Below, piece after piece: positions 8,733-17,595 of a stretch of DNA of 64,000 nucleotides. Made by a program: the position numbers and the translations under genes. Numbering within the stretch: position 1 is the stretch's first letter; every line of letters begins with the position of its first letter. This DNA comes from Halioglobus sp. (GTDB lineage: Bacteria; Pseudomonadota; Gammaproteobacteria; Pseudomonadales; Halieaceae). The stretch spans positions 35,104 through 99,103 of the forward strand of contig PABK01000006.1 of assembly GCA_002699145.1 (NCBI GenBank). The letters run 5' to 3'. A model generated the notes under the pieces. It searched no databases and had not been told where the DNA came from. It saw only the letters and a list, made by a program, of their open reading frames with translations.

Positions 8733-9339
8733 TACCTGCGGCGCGGGCCGCATGCGCGGCTTCACGCTGATCGAGGTGCTGACCACCTTCGTCATCCTCT
8801 CGGTGGGCGTCCTCGGTGTGGTCACCATGCTGATCGGCTCCAAGAGCTCGCAGCACGAGGCGATCCAGCGCGCTCGCGCGGTCAGCATCGCCGACGCGAT
8901 GATGGAGAAGATCCGCGCCAACCCGGCGGGCCTGACCGGCTACGTCACCGGCCTGGGCGACCCGGTGGGCAACGAATCCATCGGCGCCGAACCCGACCCG
9001 GACTGCGTGGGCGAACAGTGCAGCGCCGCGCAGCTCGCCGCCCACGACCTGTGGTGGTGGGAACAGATGCTCGACGGCGCCGCCGTCACGGTGACCGTGG
9101 ACGGCGATACCGACAATGTCGCCGGCCTGCGCGAGCCGCGCGGCTGCATCACCTTCACCTCCTGGGCGGGCAAAGCGCGCACCGGCCAGATCCGCGTCAT
9201 GGTGCAGTGGCAGGGGCTGAAGGAGACGCTGGACGACGTCGACGACTCGGACCACGCCTGCGCCGGCGTCGAGGAAAACAGCGACAAGCGGCGGCGCAGC
9301 GTGGTGGTCAGCTCGTTCGTGACCGACTTCAGCGCCTGA
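8716..9339 (+). CDS. pilV: Type IV pilus minor pilin PilV
   Basis: A 207-residue minor pilin with a class III leader: MSAVRNTCGAGRMRG then FTLIEVLTTFVILSVG, cut after Gly15 with Glu at +5. The hydrophobic helix with VGVLGVV is characteristic of PilV. The globular part contains a Cys pair (DCVGEQC) and a later Cys near GCITF. The start overlaps FimT by 17 bases, and PilW starts four bases after the stop. Inner-membrane pseudopilin that is incorporated at the pilus tip with PilW, PilX and PilY1. Confidence 0.9.
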   Translation: MSAVRNTCGAGRMRGFTLIEVLTTFVILSVGVLGVVTMLIGSKSSQHEAIQRARAVSIADAMMEKIRANPAGLTGYVTGLGDPVGNESIGAEPDPDCVGEQCSAAQLAAHDLWWWEQMLDGAAVTVTVDGDTDNVAGLREPRGCITFTSWAGKARTGQIRVMVQWQGLKETLDDVDDSDHACAGVEENSDKRRRSVVVSSFVTDFSA

Positions 9340-9343
9340 ACCG

Positions 9344-10432
9344 ATGAACCGACGGAGAGCAGCGATCTTGAGCGCACAAACCACACGGCAGCAACGCGGC
9401 GTCTCGCTGATCGAGTTCATGGTGGCGATGCTGCTGGGCACGATTCTTATCGGCGGCGCGGTCACGCTCTACCTGGCCTCGCAGCGTTCCTTTGTCAAGT
9501 CGGAGCGCGCCGGTGAACTGGCCGACAACGGCCGCTTCGCGCTGCAACTGATCAACGACACCCTGCGCCACGCGGGCTTCAGCGGCAACGTGCGCCCGGG
9601 CATCGACTTCGACGCCTCCTCCGAGGCCACCGCACCGCCCGGCGACTGCGACGACGGCGCGAGCGTCATGCGCCCCGGGGACTACCTGTACGCGGCGGAC
9701 CCTAACGACCCGAGTTTCGTCAACTGCCTGGACGGCGCCGACAACGCCAAGGGCGGCACCGACGTGCTGGTGGTCAAGTCCCTGCAGGCCGCCCCCACCT
9801 ACGACGCCAACCCGGTCGACCCCAACGACCCGGGCACCTCGGGCGCCATCATCGACGGCGTGCTGGACTTCCCGGGGCCGTTGGATACGGCGGAGACGAC
9901 CTACATCATCGCCAACGCCGAGAGCGGCATCATGGTGGACCCCACCGGCACCGCGCCCTCGGTCAACGACTCCTACAACCCCTATTTCGGCGGCACGGCG
10001 TGGCCCTACCAGTACCAGATTTTCTACGTGCGCGATGTGAGCCTGCCCGAACGCCCCTACCCGACGCTGGCGCGCAAGGTGCTGCGCTGGGGCGGCGGCA
10101 CGAACGAGATCGGCGAGCCGGAAGACCTGGTGGTCGGCGTGGAGGACGTGCGCTACCGCTTCGGCTGGGACAGCAACGGCGACGGCGAGGTGGATACCTT
10201 TGGCAGCCACGACGATCTCGCCGCGGGCGACTGGCGCCGCGTACTGACCGTGGAAGCCTTCGTCCTGGTGCGCAGCCTGGACCAGGACCACAACTACCAG
10301 AACGACAAGTCCTACACGCTGGGCGACGAGATATTCACGCCGGACGGGACGGACGAAAGAAAGTATCACCGCCTGCTGGTGAACAGTTCCATCCTGCTGC
10401 GCAACCCGCAACTTCGCCTGGGAGGTAGCTGA
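9344..10432 (+). CDS. pilW: Type IV pilus minor pilin PilW
   Basis: A 362-residue protein with the prepilin signature QQRG-VSLIEFMVAMLLG; cleavage after Gly19 places Glu at +5. LASQRSFVKSERAGELADNGRFAL is the typical PilW helix that continues into the globular domain. The length and the C-terminal section, which ends in HRLLVNSSILLRNPQLR, match PilW. An in-frame ATG follows the PilV stop by four bases. Its stop TGA shares a base with the ATG of PilX (TGATG at 10430-10434). Confidence 0.9.
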   Translation: MNRRRAAILSAQTTRQQRGVSLIEFMVAMLLGTILIGGAVTLYLASQRSFVKSERAGELADNGRFALQLINDTLRHAGFSGNVRPGIDFDASSEATAPPGDCDDGASVMRPGDYLYAADPNDPSFVNCLDGADNAKGGTDVLVVKSLQAAPTYDANPVDPNDPGTSGAIIDGVLDFPGPLDTAETTYIIANAESGIMVDPTGTAPSVNDSYNPYFGGTAWPYQYQIFYVRDVSLPERPYPTLARKVLRWGGGTNEIGEPEDLVVGVEDVRYRFGWDSNGDGEVDTFGSHDDLAAGDWRRVLTVEAFVLVRSLDQDHNYQNDKSYTLGDEIFTPDGTDERKYHRLLVNSSILLRNPQLRLGGS

Positions 10433-10911
10433 TGACGCATTCAATCACGCAACACCGGCAGCGCGGCGCGGCCCTGGTCGTCGCCCTGCTGTTCCTGCTG
10501 GTGGTCACCATCATCGGCGTGACCGCCTCCTGGAACAGCTCGCTGAGCCTGAAGATGTCCACCAACATGCAGGACCAGTACGACTCGCTGCAATCAGCCG
10601 AAGCCGCGGTATTCGCCACCGTCGCCCTGGCCGGCGACGTGGATGACGACCCGTTCAGGGATCGCGGCGACCGCATCAACCCCTTCGCCGGCGTCGACCC
10701 GCTGGACTCGCTGAACGACCCCAATTCGGTTACCGCCGAGGTGGTACTGGCGAATGTCAACGCGCAGTGCCCCACCGGCGGCTGGAGCGTCGAGTACAAG
10801 TGCGACCTGTTCCGCATCGACGCCCTGCACGACAAACCCCGGCGCGCCCGCACCCAGCTGTCACTGGGCGTGGCGCGCCGCCTGAACAAGCAACAGGCGG
10901 GAGAATTCTGA
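10432..10911 (+). CDS. pilX: Type IV pilus assembly protein PilX
   Basis: A 159-residue PilX. The N-terminus QRGAALVVALLFLLVVTIIG is the PilX-type membrane helix, lacking the Glu at +5 seen in other pilins. It is followed by SLSLKMSTNMQDQYDSLQSAEAA, a helix conserved in PilX N-domains. Start and stop both overlap neighbours by a single base (TGATG), so translation is probably coupled from PilW through PilY1. Expected tip-complex pseudopilin. Confidence 0.88.
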   Translation: MTHSITQHRQRGAALVVALLFLLVVTIIGVTASWNSSLSLKMSTNMQDQYDSLQSAEAAVFATVALAGDVDDDPFRDRGDRINPFAGVDPLDSLNDPNSVTAEVVLANVNAQCPTGGWSVEYKCDLFRIDALHDKPRRARTQLSLGVARRLNKQQAGEF

Positions 10912-13900
10912 TGAATACGCCAAACCTGCAAGGCCTGTACAGCAACAGCGAAGGCAGCGGCACGCTGCCCGCGCGCGCACCGCTGCGCCGCCTGCTGGCG
11001 CTCGCCGCCGCGTGCTGCGCCACGCTCGCGCTGCCCGGCCACGCCGACGACACGGAAATCTACAAGACCCTGGCCAACAACGAGAATTCCGGCCGGCCCA
11101 AGGTCATCATCGTGTTCGACGACTCCGGCAGCATGGGCACCGAGGTGAGCGAGCAGCGCCCCGCCTACGACCCGGACAAGACCGACTACGACGGCGGCGT
11201 CAGCAGCAGCCAGATGAACCGCATCTACTGGTCCACCACCGGCTCGGTGCCCTCGGCCAACAGCAACCAGTGGTTCGAGGCCTCGGCAAACCGCTGTGCG
11301 TCCTCCTACGAGCCGCTGGCCGAGCAGGGCCTGTTCCTCGCCGGCGCCGCGCGCAGCTGGGAGCTGCAGAGCTGCGAGTCGAGCTGCCAGTTGCCCTTCC
11401 TGCCCTTCCCCATTCCCTGGAACGACCAGGCGTTTTGCGAGGCGATCGGCGGCACCTTCAATGCCTGCAGCGGCACCGGCGCCGGCGGCGACACCGGGAC
11501 CTGGGAGGTGCTCGGCGCCGGCCAGGGACAGACCGACGTCGACTGCCAGGTGGACCACACCGCGCCGGGGCTCGCCTCCAACAGCCCGCTGGTGCCGCCC
11601 TCCCCCGCCAACGGTTTCGCCGTGGACGGCGTGGCCGACAGCGAGAAATACAGCGCCGCCACCCTGGCGGATTCCAACGTGGAGTGGTTCGCCCAGGCCG
11701 GCCAGGGCTTCACCTTCTACAGCGCCAACTACGTCGACTACTGGAACGACGACTCCATACTGACCGAACGCTCGCGACTGGACATCGCCCAGGAGGTGAT
11801 CAGCAGCCTGGTGCAGGCCAATACCCTGGTCGACTTCGGCCTGGCCGTGTTCAACGACAACAGCGACGGCTCGGACGACGACGACACCGACGGTGACGAT
11901 CACGGCGGCCGCATCGTCCAGCGCATCATCGAGAATATGTCGGACGAGGACCGCACGAACCTGGTCGATCTCTCGGACAGCCTGACAGACGACGGCTGGA
12001 CGCCGCTGTGCGAGACCACCTACGAGGTGTACCGCTACCTCTCCGGCAGCTCCGTGCTGTACGGCGACAACCGCGACACCAGCGGCAACCCTGACCGCGA
12101 CCTGCCCGAACGCGACCTGCTGGCGGAGGACGAAAACGGCAATTACCTGTCCCCGACCTCGGACTGCGCCTACGTGTACATCATCCTGATGACCGACGGC
12201 CTGCCGACGTTCGACTACGCGGCCAACGACGCCATCGAGTCCAACCTGCTGGATGACGGCGAGTCCTGCCGCGACTGGGAGGACGACCACGGCGGCACCT
12301 CCAAGAACTGCCTGCCGGAACTGGCCGGCTACATGGCGACCCACGACCTGGACGGCGACGCCAGCAACGGCAACCAGTTCGCCATTACCTATACCATCGG
12401 CTTCCAGACCAGCCAGGAACTGCTCAACGAGACGGCGACCCTGGGCGGCGGCAGCTACTACGAGGCGACCAACGCCGATGAACTGCAGGAAGCCTTCCAG
12501 GGCGCCCTCATCGAGATCAGTACCTCCGACACGACGCTGACCTCGCCGGCGGTCGCGGTGGACTCCTTCAACCGCACCCAGACCCGCGAAGAGGTCTACT
12601 ACGCGATGTTCAAGCCGGACAACCGCGTTGACTGGCGCGGCAACGTGAAAAAACTGAAGATCGATGTCGACAACGGCGACGTGGTCATCGTCGATCGAAC
12701 CAACCAGCCGGCCTTCGATGCGACCACCGGGCAGTTCAGGTCCGACGCGAGCACTTTCTGGAGCACGGCGGACGGCGGCACGGTGGACAAGGGCGGCGTC
12801 GGCGAACTGCTCGCCGCGCGCAATCCGGCCGACCGTACCATTCTCAGTAACACCGGGGCGGGCAACACGCTCGAACCCTTCGTGCTGGAGAACCTGTCGC
12901 CGGTCGACTTCGGCCTGGACGCCGACGACGACGCGGGCATGTACCTGGCCTTCGGCGTGGAGAGCGCGGCGGAGTTCGAGGCGGCGGTGTACTACGGCCG
13001 CGGGCATGGCATCAACGCGGACGGCACGCCCACCGACGGCGCCCGCGAGTGGGTCATGGCCGACGTGATGCACAGCCAGCCGATCATCCTCGACTACGGC
13101 GCCCTGGGCAGCGCCACCCTGGACGATCCCGACCTGCGCCTGCTGGTGTCCACCAATGGCGGCTTCCTGCACATGTTCGACGACACCGACGGTAGCGAAG
13201 ACTGGGCCTTCTTTCCCAAGGAACTGGCCCCCATCCTCAACCGGCGCAGGCTCAACCCGGTGTCCAACGACAATGTCTACGGCCTGGACCTGACCCCGGC
13301 GGCCTACCGCCACGACGAGAACGGCGACCGCACCATCGACGCCAGCGACGGCGACAAGCTCTGGGTATACCAGGGCATGCGCCGCGGCGGACGCAACCTG
13401 TACGCCCTGGACCTGTCCAACCCGGACAGCCCGTCGCTGATGTGGATGAAGACGCCCGATGACGTGGGCATGTCGGAGCTGGGGCAGACCTGGTCCGCAC
13501 CGCTGCTGACGCGCATCCCCAGCTACCGCAACGACGAGGGCGAGGCCCTGCCGGTGATCATCGTGGGCGCCGGCTACGACACCAGCAAGGACAACAAGAA
13601 CACCATCGCACAGGCCGACAGCATGGGCCGCGGCGTGTTCATCCTCGACGCCGAGACCGGCGAACTGGTGCGCAGCCTCACCCCGGCGCCCTTCAGCCCC
13701 ACCAACATGCAGGTGCCCCTGGCGCACTCGGTGGCCGCCGACATCACGCTGCTGGACAGCAACGCCGACGACCTCACCGACCGCTTGTACATCGCCGATA
13801 CCGGCGGCAACCTGTGGCGGGTGGACCTCAGCGGCCCACTGCCGACCAGCGGCGACGAGACCTGGCGCATCGTGCTGATGGCCACGCTCAATGGCGGCGA

Positions 13901-14642
13901 GACGGACTCGGACCGGCGTTTCTTCAACAAGCCGGACGTGGTGCGCACGCTGGTGAACGGCCGGGCGGTCGATGCGCTGCTGATCGGCAGCGGCGACCGC
14001 ACCAACCCGCTGGCCACCGACGTGGAGAACTTCTTCTACCTGATCTACGACGAGCAGACCCGCCTGTACACGACCGACTATCCCACGGACGAGGAATGTG
14101 AACCCAGCGACGATGCCGAACCGGTGAATGACTTCCGCTGCAAACTGCCGGTGGGACAGGACAGCCTGTTCGAGATCACCGAGGGGCCGGGCGAACTGGA
14201 GGAACTGCGCGGCTGGAAGTTCGACCTGCCGAACCTGGGTGAAAAGGCGCTGTCGGAGTCAGTGACACTGGCCAACACGGCCTTGTTCACCACCTTTACG
14301 CCCGCCTCGGTGGTCGACGACATCAACGTCTGCGAGCCGGTATCCGGCGTGGGCCGGTTGTACGGCATAGACATCGACGCCTTCCTCGACCCGAACGACC
14401 CGTTGGACCCGAACGAGCCGGTGCCGAGCTATCAAATCCCCGGGATCATCCCTGACCTGCCGGCGCTTATCATCCCGCCGGACCCGGACGGCGATGACTC
14501 GCGCGACATCCACCAGTTGCTGCCGCCGAGCCCCGGCGGGGACGATGACGGCGATGAAGAGGGGTGCCGCGACGGCGCCTGCGAAACCGGCAAGGCACTG
14601 CCGACGCCCCAGGGCTACTTCTGGTACCGGGAAGAGTACTGA
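10911..14642 (+). CDS. pilY1: PilY1-like type IV pilus tip adhesin
   Basis: A 1243-residue secreted protein. I start at ATG 10911, which overlaps the PilX stop and has GGGAG upstream; a longer in-frame reading from 10767 would run through the end of PilX and is unlikely. A hydrophobic segment at about 28-42 ending GHA is a signal peptide preceded by an unusually long N-region. A von Willebrand A domain begins at about 64 with MIDAS Asp70-x-Ser72-x-Ser74. The C-terminal half is a PilY1 beta-propeller; the PilY1-type calcium loop DSNADDLTD lies near residue 948, followed by LYIADTGGNLWRVDL. The tail is rich in Asp/Pro (DPNDP repeats). Role: calcium-tuned adhesion, surface sensing and pilus dynamics. 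Confidence 0.93.
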   Translation: MNTPNLQGLYSNSEGSGTLPARAPLRRLLALAAACCATLALPGHADDTEIYKTLANNENSGRPKVIIVFDDSGSMGTEVSEQRPAYDPDKTDYDGGVSSSQMNRIYWSTTGSVPSANSNQWFEASANRCASSYEPLAEQGLFLAGAARSWELQSCESSCQLPFLPFPIPWNDQAFCEAIGGTFNACSGTGAGGDTGTWEVLGAGQGQTDVDCQVDHTAPGLASNSPLVPPSPANGFAVDGVADSEKYSAATLADSNVEWFAQAGQGFTFYSANYVDYWNDDSILTERSRLDIAQEVISSLVQANTLVDFGLAVFNDNSDGSDDDDTDGDDHGGRIVQRIIENMSDEDRTNLVDLSDSLTDDGWTPLCETTYEVYRYLSGSSVLYGDNRDTSGNPDRDLPERDLLAEDENGNYLSPTSDCAYVYIILMTDGLPTFDYAANDAIESNLLDDGESCRDWEDDHGGTSKNCLPELAGYMATHDLDGDASNGNQFAITYTIGFQTSQELLNETATLGGGSYYEATNADELQEAFQGALIEISTSDTTLTSPAVAVDSFNRTQTREEVYYAMFKPDNRVDWRGNVKKLKIDVDNGDVVIVDRTNQPAFDATTGQFRSDASTFWSTADGGTVDKGGVGELLAARNPADRTILSNTGAGNTLEPFVLENLSPVDFGLDADDDAGMYLAFGVESAAEFEAAVYYGRGHGINADGTPTDGAREWVMADVMHSQPIILDYGALGSATLDDPDLRLLVSTNGGFLHMFDDTDGSEDWAFFPKELAPILNRRRLNPVSNDNVYGLDLTPAAYRHDENGDRTIDASDGDKLWVYQGMRRGGRNLYALDLSNPDSPSLMWMKTPDDVGMSELGQTWSAPLLTRIPSYRNDEGEALPVIIVGAGYDTSKDNKNTIAQADSMGRGVFILDAETGELVRSLTPAPFSPTNMQVPLAHSVAADITLLDSNADDLTDRLYIADTGGNLWRVDLSGPLPTSGDETWRIVLMATLNGGETDSDRRFFNKPDVVRTLVNGRAVDALLIGSGDRTNPLATDVENFFYLIYDEQTRLYTTDYPTDEECEPSDDAEPVNDFRCKLPVGQDSLFEITEGPGELEELRGWKFDLPNLGEKALSESVTLANTALFTTFTPASVVDDINVCEPVSGVGRLYGIDIDAFLDPNDPLDPNEPVPSYQIPGIIPDLPALIIPPDPDGDDSRDIHQLLPPSPGGDDDGDEEGCRDGACETGKALPTPQGYFWYREEY

Positions 14643-15073
14643 TGACCCGGGGCCGGGCACCGAACGGCTTTACGCTGATCGAGCTGATGGTGGTGCTGGT
14701 CATCGTCGCCGGGCTGCTGCTGGTCGCCCTGCCGGGCTACCGCGACGCCATGCAGAAAGGGCGCCGCAGCGACGCCAGGGCGACGCTGCAGGAAGTCGCG
14801 GCGCGGCAGGAGAAATTCATGTCGGGCAGGTCCACCTATACCACCAGCGTGGTCAACCTCGGCTACGAGAACCCGCTGGTCAGCCCCGAGGCGCACTACC
14901 AGATCGCGGTGGACGCGCCCACCGGCGACTGCCCCATCGATACCTGCTACAGCCTGACCGCGACACCGCGGGCCGATTCACCGCAAAGTGACGACAAGAA
15001 CTGTACCAGCTTCACCCTCGCCTCCAACGGTGCGAAGACGGCCACCGGCGAGCGCGATGACGAGTGCTGGTAA
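14642..15073 (+). CDS. pilE: Type IV pilin PilE-like minor pilin
   Basis: A 143-residue pilin starting at ATG 14642, which overlaps the PilY1 stop (TGATG). The leader is MTRGRAPNG and the mature end FTLIELMVVLVIVAGLLLVALPGYRD has Glu at +5. The ATLQEVAARQEKFMS helix and a pair of Cys near the middle (CPIDTC) with another Cys pair toward the C-terminus match PilE-type pilins that close minor-pilin operons downstream of pilY1. It could be a minor rather than the major subunit; no pilA promoter is seen. Confidence 0.9.
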   Translation: MTRGRAPNGFTLIELMVVLVIVAGLLLVALPGYRDAMQKGRRSDARATLQEVAARQEKFMSGRSTYTTSVVNLGYENPLVSPEAHYQIAVDAPTGDCPIDTCYSLTATPRADSPQSDDKNCTSFTLASNGAKTATGERDDECW

Positions 15074-15092
15074 GCAAGGGGAGGAACCGACC

Positions 15093-15416
15093 ATGGCTAG
15101 AATGAAAGCATCACTGCAACGTGCGGCCCGCCCGCTGCTGCTGGCGGCGCTCGCCCTGCCCGGCGCCGCGGCACTGGCGCAGTTGCCACCGAACAGCTAC
15201 GCCTGCGAGGTCACCACCCAGTCCGGCGTGGCCGGCCTGGTGCTGGTGCAGGCCAGTAGCGCCGAGCAGGCCGCCGCCACCGCCGGCGAGTCCCTGGCCC
15301 ACACCATGGACGGCGCGCGCAGCCAGGCGCTGGCCGTGGTCGAATGTATCAGCACGCGTGGCCAGGCGTTCAGCGACCCGAGCTTCCAGGCCTTCTACCA
15401 GCGCTTTCCCCGGTAG
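15093..15416 (+). CDS. Small secreted protein of unknown function
   Basis: A 107-residue protein, not recognised. It starts at ATG 15093 with AAGGGGAGG ahead, 19 bases after PilE, so it belongs to the pilin operon. Residues 1-29 form a signal peptide (LLLAALALPGAAALA). The mature part of about 78 residues has only two Cys (SYACEV and VECIS), placed to form a disulphide, and an Ala-rich helix (SAEQAAATAGESLAHTM) between two short beta-like segments. Being last in the operon suggests a periplasmic or surface accessory of the pilus, but that is inference. Confidence 0.72.
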   Translation: MARMKASLQRAARPLLLAALALPGAAALAQLPPNSYACEVTTQSGVAGLVLVQASSAEQAAATAGESLAHTMDGARSQALAVVECISTRGQAFSDPSFQAFYQRFPR

Positions 15417-15486
15417 TACACTGCGCCCGGCGCAGCACACCGGCTGGCGCCCTGGCGCGGTGCGCGGCCCATTGCGGTGCGGCGGC

Positions 15487-15501
15487 GCACTACCATGGCG
15501 C
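15487..15501. promoter_or_regulatory. Degenerate NtrC-like palindrome upstream of the porin
   Basis: GCAC-N7-GCGC differs by one base from the GCAC-N7-GTGC core of NtrC boxes. It lies 185-199 bases before the porin ATG. No sigma-54-type GG-N10-GC promoter of quality was found between it and the gene, so this is only suggestive and gains weight mainly from the perfect box before nrtA. Confidence 0.25.
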
Positions 15502-15621
15502 TCGAAGGGAGCGTGTCGTTCGATAAGCTGCAGTTAATTTCGTTTATATTCAAATAGTTGAAAATTATGGCGCGATGTTTGCTGAGTCCATCGTGCCCCC
15601 CCAACAAGATGACAGGCAACG

Positions 15622-15669
15622 GAGCCTGGGCGCGAGCACCTTCACCGGTGCAGCGCACGGGCTCTTTTT
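15622..15669 (+). terminator. Intrinsic terminator/attenuator in the porin leader
   Basis: A nested hairpin: outer arms GAGCC (15622-15626) and GGCTC (15660-15664), inner arms GCACC (15636-15640) and GGTGC (15647-15651) around a TTCACC loop, with GCGC segments between. It runs directly into TTTTT (15665-15669). The run ends only 16 bases before the porin ATG, so it may end transcripts from the pilin operon or act as an attenuator for the porin. A second hairpin (15570-15596, eight pairs including one G-T) stands just upstream. Confidence 0.6.
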
Positions 15670-15685
15670 ATATGGAGAAACCACA

Positions 15686-16918
15686 ATGCGTTCAAATGTC
15701 ATCTACCGCTTCTTCCTCGCCACCCTGGCCGCAGGTTCAGCACCCGCCCTGGCCGAGCAGGCCACCGTGGAAGACTTCACCAGCATGTTCACCGAGGGCA
15801 AGGCTTCACTCAATTTTCGCTACCGCTACGAGTACGTCGACCAGGATGGCTTCGACGACGAGGCAAACGCCTCCACGCTGCGTTCGCGCCTGACCTTCGC
15901 CACGGCGGCCTATAAAGGCTTTTCCGGCCTGATCGAGTTCGATGACGTCTCGGACATCGGCTCCGATGACTTCAACTCGACGGCCAACGGCAACACCGAG
16001 TACCCCGTCGTTGCAGACCCCGAGGGCACCGACCTGAACCAGGTCTGGGTCAAGTACGCGTTCGAGGACGCCGCCGGCACCCTCGGCCGCCAGCGCATCC
16101 TGCACGGCAACCAGCGCTTTATCGGCGGCGTGGCATGGCGCCAGAACGAGCAGACCTACGACGGCCTGCGCGCCACCTGGGCGGGCGATATCGGCCTGTC
16201 CGTGGACTACGCCTACGTCGACAACGTCAACCGCATCTTCGGCCCGGACGACGGCCCGGTACAGCCGGCGGACCTGAAAGGCGACAATCACTTCTTCCGC
16301 GCCGACTTCACTTTCCTCGAGCACCACACCGTCAGCGGCTACGCCTACCTGCTGGATGTCGACGAGGTGGACGGCTACCCGGCGGGCCGCTCCGTCGGCA
16401 ACTCCTCGGACACCTACGGCATCGAGTACAGCGGCAAGTTCGGACCCGTCTCGGCGCACCTGGCCTACGCCGACCAGGAGGAGGCCGGAGACAACCCCGC
16501 CGAGTACAGCGCGGAGTACTACCTGGCCGAGGCCTCGGTCGTCATCGCCGGGGTAAAAGGCACGCTGGGTTACGAGGTGCTCGGCGCCGGCGACGGCGTC
16601 GGTTTCAAGACGCCCTACGCGACCCTGCACAAGTTCCAGGGCTGGGCGGACCAGTTCCTGGCCACTCCGGCCGACGGGGTCGAGGACAGCTACGCGGGGA
16701 TAGCCGGCAAGGTGGGGCCGGTATCGCTGGCCGCCTGGTACCACGACTTCCAGGCGGAGGATTCCAGCGATGACTTCGGCACGGAAATCGACCTGGTGGC
16801 CACCTGGGCGATCAACAAGCAGTGGAGCGTGCAGCTCAAGTACGCCGATTTCGACGCCGACTCGGAGCGCTATGCCGATACCGAGAAGGCCTGGATGACT
16901 GTAAACTTCAAGATTTGA
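15686..16918 (+). CDS. Outer-membrane porin, probably for nitrate
   Basis: A 410-residue outer-membrane beta-barrel starting at ATG 15686 with GGAG nine bases ahead. The signal peptide is about 1-24 (FFLATLAAGSAPALA). The mature chain is a series of alternating strands with acidic turns, beginning with LNFRYRYEYVDQDGFDD and RSRLTFATAAYKGFSG, and ending in the aromatic YADTEKAWMTVNFKI, a typical barrel terminus though with Ile rather than Phe last. It resembles the alginate-export/OprD-like porin groups that head nitrate transport operons. Position before nasT-nasS-nrtABC supports diffusion of nitrate/nitrite across the outer membrane. Confidence 0.82.
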   Translation: MRSNVIYRFFLATLAAGSAPALAEQATVEDFTSMFTEGKASLNFRYRYEYVDQDGFDDEANASTLRSRLTFATAAYKGFSGLIEFDDVSDIGSDDFNSTANGNTEYPVVADPEGTDLNQVWVKYAFEDAAGTLGRQRILHGNQRFIGGVAWRQNEQTYDGLRATWAGDIGLSVDYAYVDNVNRIFGPDDGPVQPADLKGDNHFFRADFTFLEHHTVSGYAYLLDVDEVDGYPAGRSVGNSSDTYGIEYSGKFGPVSAHLAYADQEEAGDNPAEYSAEYYLAEASVVIAGVKGTLGYEVLGAGDGVGFKTPYATLHKFQGWADQFLATPADGVEDSYAGIAGKVGPVSLAAWYHDFQAEDSSDDFGTEIDLVATWAINKQWSVQLKYADFDADSERYADTEKAWMTVNFKI

Positions 16919-16935
16919 TCCCGGAGTCGAACATC

Positions 16936-16961
16936 GCCTGCACCCCTGCCGGGGTGCAGGC
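16936..16961 (+). promoter_or_regulatory. Perfect hairpin between porin and nasT
   Basis: GCCTGCACCCC (16936-16946) and its exact complement GGGGTGCAGGC (16951-16961) enclose a four-base TGCC loop: eleven GC-rich pairs. No T run follows, so it is a poor intrinsic terminator. It may protect the upstream porin mRNA 3' end or limit read-through. It contains TGCACC...GGTGCA arms like an NtrC box, but with eight bases between rather than five. Confidence 0.55.
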
Positions 16962-16974
16962 GTGCCTGAGAATC

Positions 16975-17595
16975 GTGTCACCGCCTACCAGCGCCAGCCG
17001 TCCAGTAACGGTCATCCTCGTGGATGACGATCGCGATCGCGCCAGCCTGGTGGAGGCTCGCCTGGGCGAGGTCGGCTTCGAGGTCCTGTCGGTCATCCCC
17101 ACAGCCGCCGGCCTGCTCTACCAGGTCGCGCAACGCGAGCCCGACGTGGTGATCATCGCCCTGGATTCGCCGGACCGCGACGTGCTCGAGAGCCTGAGCG
17201 TGACTTCCGCCCACAACCCCCGCCCGGTGGTGATGTTTTCCGAAGCCGGCGATGAGCGCTTTATCAACGACGCGATCCGCGCCGGGGTGACCGCCTACCA
17301 GGCGGAGGACATCAGCCCGGCGCGCGTGCGCGTGGCCATCGACATCGCCATGGCGCAGTTTTCCGCCTTCAGTTCACTGCGCGAGGAACTGGACGATACC
17401 CGGCGGCAGCTGGCCGGGCGCAAACTGGTGGAGAAAGCCAAGGGCCTGCTGATGGCCGCACACGGGGTGAGTGAAGAGCGCGCCTTCGCCACCATGCGCA
17501 AGCTGGCCATGGACAAGAGCCGTTCGCTGGAGGAGACCGCCAGGGACGTCATCGCCATCCTCGACGGGGCCGAACTGTCCGGGGAGGACACATGA
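16975..17595 (+). CDS. nasT: NasT-type response regulator with ANTAR RNA-binding domain
   Basis: A two-domain antiterminator. Residues about 11-125 are a receiver-like domain (TVILVDDDRDRASLVEARL; VVIIALD with the candidate phospho-Asp), and the C-terminal 60 residues are an ANTAR domain (RKLVEKAKGLLMAAHGVSEERAFATMRKLAMDKSRSLEETA). Proteins of this build bind twin-hairpin leader RNAs and prevent termination before nitrate assimilation genes, and are held inactive by NasS when nitrate is absent. The start is uncertain: I choose GTG 16975 after the hairpin; GTG 16954 is the alternative inside it. Its TGA overlaps the NasS ATG by four bases (ATGA). Confidence 0.9.
   Translation: MSPPTSASRPVTVILVDDDRDRASLVEARLGEVGFEVLSVIPTAAGLLYQVAQREPDVVIIALDSPDRDVLESLSVTSAHNPRPVVMFSEAGDERFINDAIRAGVTAYQAEDISPARVRVAIDIAMAQFSAFSSLREELDDTRRQLAGRKLVEKAKGLLMAAHGVSEERAFATMRKLAMDKSRSLEETARDVIAILDGAELSGEDT

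Noticed and set aside
10767..10910. Longer N-terminus for PilY1
   Set aside because: The extra 48 residues are Arg/Pro-rich, lie within pilX, and would destroy the signal-peptide layout.
10335..13727. A 1130-codon open frame on the minus strand opposite PilY1
   Set aside because: It is rich in Val/Gly/Arg/His with no domain and mirrors the codon bias of PilW, PilX and PilY1; a shadow of GC-rich coding DNA.
15636..15651. NtrC box in the porin leader
   Set aside because: GCACC and GGTGC arms are six rather than five bases apart and form part of the terminator stem.
16936..16961. Intrinsic terminator after the porin
   Set aside because: The hairpin is perfect but no T run follows; recorded as a regulatory hairpin instead.
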